From Chitinophaga parva (lineage in GTDB: Bacteria > Bacteroidota > Bacteroidia > Chitinophagales > Chitinophagaceae), in assembly GCF_003071345.1 (NCBI RefSeq), contig NZ_QCYK01000001.1, positions 2,170,001 to 2,234,000 of the forward strand: DNA of 64,000 bases. The letters are read 5' to 3'. The notes under the pieces were generated by a model, which saw nothing but the letters and a program-made list of their open reading frames with translations, was not told the DNA's origin and did not search any database. The position numbers were made by a program, and so were the translations under genes. Numbering within the stretch: the first letter of the stretch is position 1; each line of letters begins with the position of its first letter. Shown here piece by piece: positions 62,622 through 64,000 of the stretch.

Positions 62622-62652
62622 CACTGGCGCGGGCGATTTGTCCGCGCCAGTG
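62622..62652 (+). terminator. GC-rich hairpin after the protoporphyrinogen oxidase gene
   Basis: Perfect 11-bp arms CACTGGCGCGG and CCGCGCCAGTG with a 9-nt loop, about 67 bp after the stop. A true T run is missing, so termination may be partial. Confidence 0.5.
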
Positions 62653-62688
62653 TCTTCATGGCAGCTGCTTCTTTTCCCGTCATTCCCC

Positions 62689-62696
62689 TAATTTTG
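62689..62696 (+). promoter_or_regulatory. -7 element 4 bp before the methyltransferase start
   Basis: TAATTTTG fits the -7 consensus; the ATG is at 62701, so the transcript would be leaderless or nearly so. No TTTG at -33. Confidence 0.45.
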
Positions 62697-62700
62697 CGGC

Positions 62701-64000
62701 ATGGAATTTCGCGACAGCAATTACTTACCGGCCGCATTGCTACAATCCCTGGAAGGTTTGCCCGGCTACCATGCCGCTGCTTTCCTGGCCACGCACCTGG
62801 CCGGCGCTGCACCTACCTCTATCCGGCTCAATCCTAATAAACTGCCTGCTACCGCCGCCACCGCAGCGGTGCTGGAAGCCTTATCCGGCGCGGATGTACT
62901 CCCTGTGCCCTGGAGCCGCTACGGCTATTACCTGCCCCAGCGCCCTTCCTTTACCATGGACCCGTTTTTCCATGCCGGCACTTACTACGTACAAGAGGCA
63001 TCCTCCATGTTCCTGGAGCACGCGGTACGCAGCCTGGTGCCAGTGGATGTACCCCTGCGTGCACTGGACCTCTGTGCGGCGCCGGGTGGTAAATCCACCT
63101 TGCTGCAGGCCACACTTTCACCCGGCAGCCTGCTGGTGACCAACGAGATCATTAAGCCAAGAGCCGCCCTGCTGGCGGATAATATGACCAAGTGGGGCGC
63201 TGCCAATGTGGTGGTGACCAATAACGATCCCAAAGATTTTGCAAAGCTGGAAGGCTTCTTTGACCTCATTGTTACCGATGCGCCCTGCTCCGGTTCCGGT
63301 CTTTTCCGGCGCGATCCCGAAGCGGTGGAAGAATGGTCACCGGGCAATGTGGTGCTCTGCAGCCAGCGCCAGCAAAGGATCCTGGCCGATGTGCTGCCGG
63401 CCCTGAAAGCTGGCGGTACCCTCATTTACAGCACCTGCTCTTACTCCCGCGAGGAAGACGAGGACATCATGGACTGGCTGCTGGAAAATTTTCCCCTGGA
63501 ATCTGTACCATTGGAAGTGCCGGCACAATGGCAGGTGGTCACTACGGAGTCGCGTGTACGAAAAGCGGTGGGCTACCGCTTCTACCCGGACCAGGTGCAG
63601 GGGGAGGGGTTGTTCCTGGCCTGTTTCCGCAAAACGGATGGCGCCACTTTCCAGCCAAAGAAACAAAAGCAAAAGGAGGTCAGCCTGTCACCTGCCCAGC
63701 GCCAGGTGATCATGCCGTATTTGCAGGAAGGGGCGGATCTTTTCCTGCTGCCTTTCCAGCAGGAGGTACTGGCTGTTCCAAGTGCTTTAGCAGGTGACGT
63801 AGCCTTATTACAGCAGCAGCTATACCTGCGCAAGGCTGGCGTAAAAATAGGCCAGCCCACCCCGAAAGAACTGATCCCGGATCACGAACTGGCGCTGAGC
63901 ACCATTGCCTCCAAAGCCTTGCCAGCCGTGAGCCTCAGTAAGCTGGAAGCGTTGCAGTACCTGCGTAAGGAAGACTTCCGGCCGGGCACGGACCTGAAGG
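62701..64000 (+). CDS. rRNA (cytosine-5-)-methyltransferase, RsmF/NOL1-like (C-terminus beyond window)
   Basis: 433 codons to the window edge without a stop. The SAM motif is LDLCAAPGGKSTLL; motif IV DAPCSGSGLFRRDP holds C196 and motif VI STCSYS holds C246, the two Cys of m5C RNA methyltransferases. After about residue 310 comes an RsmF-like C-terminal part (LSPAQRQVIMPYLQEG). It methylates cytosine in 16S rRNA or tRNA; which site cannot be told. It starts just after a -7 box. Confidence 0.9.
   Translation, partial: MEFRDSNYLPAALLQSLEGLPGYHAAAFLATHLAGAAPTSIRLNPNKLPATAATAAVLEALSGADVLPVPWSRYGYYLPQRPSFTMDPFFHAGTYYVQEASSMFLEHAVRSLVPVDVPLRALDLCAAPGGKSTLLQATLSPGSLLVTNEIIKPRAALLADNMTKWGAANVVVTNNDPKDFAKLEGFFDLIVTDAPCSGSGLFRRDPEAVEEWSPGNVVLCSQRQQRILADVLPALKAGGTLIYSTCSYSREEDEDIMDWLLENFPLESVPLEVPAQWQVVTTESRVRKAVGYRFYPDQVQGEGLFLACFRKTDGATFQPKKQKQKEVSLSPAQRQVIMPYLQEGADLFLLPFQQEVLAVPSALAGDVALLQQQLYLRKAGVKIGQPTPKELIPDHELALSTIASKALPAVSLSKLEALQYLRKEDFRPGTDLK

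Overview
The window comes from a Bacteroidota chromosome, most likely family Chitinophagaceae (a Chitinophaga-like organism). Four things point there. There is a SusC/SusD pair. Promoters follow the Bacteroidota pattern (-33 TTTG, about 19-20 bp, -7 TAnnTTTG) before the initiator tRNA, the sdh operon, rpsO, hemA and others. Convincing Shine-Dalgarno sequences are absent. The proteins are of lineage-typical form (cytochrome b-type SdhC, M56-TonB sensor, FAD-type protoporphyrinogen oxidase). No species can be named from the sequence. I see no IS element, phage, CRISPR array or integration site; this is ordinary chromosomal backbone.

Layout. 0-13 kb is accessory in character: a ferritin-like protein (cut by the window edge), a secreted serine hydrolase, a GH30 glycosidase lipoprotein with a three-lobed C-terminal repeat domain, small VOC and SMR proteins, an orphan SusCD pair, and a marR-MFS-isochorismatase-like operon. 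14-17 kb holds tRNA-fMet(CAT), a candidate structured small RNA, and era-der. 17-22 kb holds a small Ala/Asp/Lys-rich lipoprotein, a C-terminal processing protease, a GlcNAc-kinase-like gene and murQ. 22.5-26 kb is sdhCAB. 26-37 kb mixes an exported oxidoreductase, murI, carbonic anhydrase, an ABC-F protein, a response regulator, a PolB-like exonuclease, holA, ribF and a purM-like gene. 37-40 kb is a blaI-lipoprotein-M56 regulatory operon divergent from ftsE. 41-52 kb holds rpsO, pnp, prmA, plsY, an M48 lipoprotein protease, oxyR, a glycosyltransferase and a methyltransferase. 52-62.6 kb is a heme locus: hemA-C-D-E-F-B-L on the minus strand, divergent from hemH and a protoporphyrinogen oxidase gene. 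The window ends inside an rRNA cytosine methyltransferase gene.

How it works together. The heme locus encodes every step from glutamyl-tRNA to protoheme, with the oxygen-dependent HemF. With sdhCAB (a diheme quinone-reactive enzyme) and oxyR it fits an aerobic respiring cell. MurI, MurQ and the GlcNAc-kinase-like protein serve cell-wall synthesis and recycling. The BlaI operator dyads lie between the blaI operon and ftsE, so one repressor may touch both.

Most unusual. Intergenic arrays built from 7-bp units recur at seven places. The unit sequence differs by locus, but the period is always 7. Arrays often come as inverted pairs around a loop or terminator and often lie directly before a start codon (susD, murI, murQ, purM, hemF). 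Second is a roughly 125-nt promoter-to-terminator unit with three hairpins ahead of era. Two further points are an ABC-F protein without a Walker A lysine in its second ATPase domain and a long Arg/Asp/Gly tail on PNPase.
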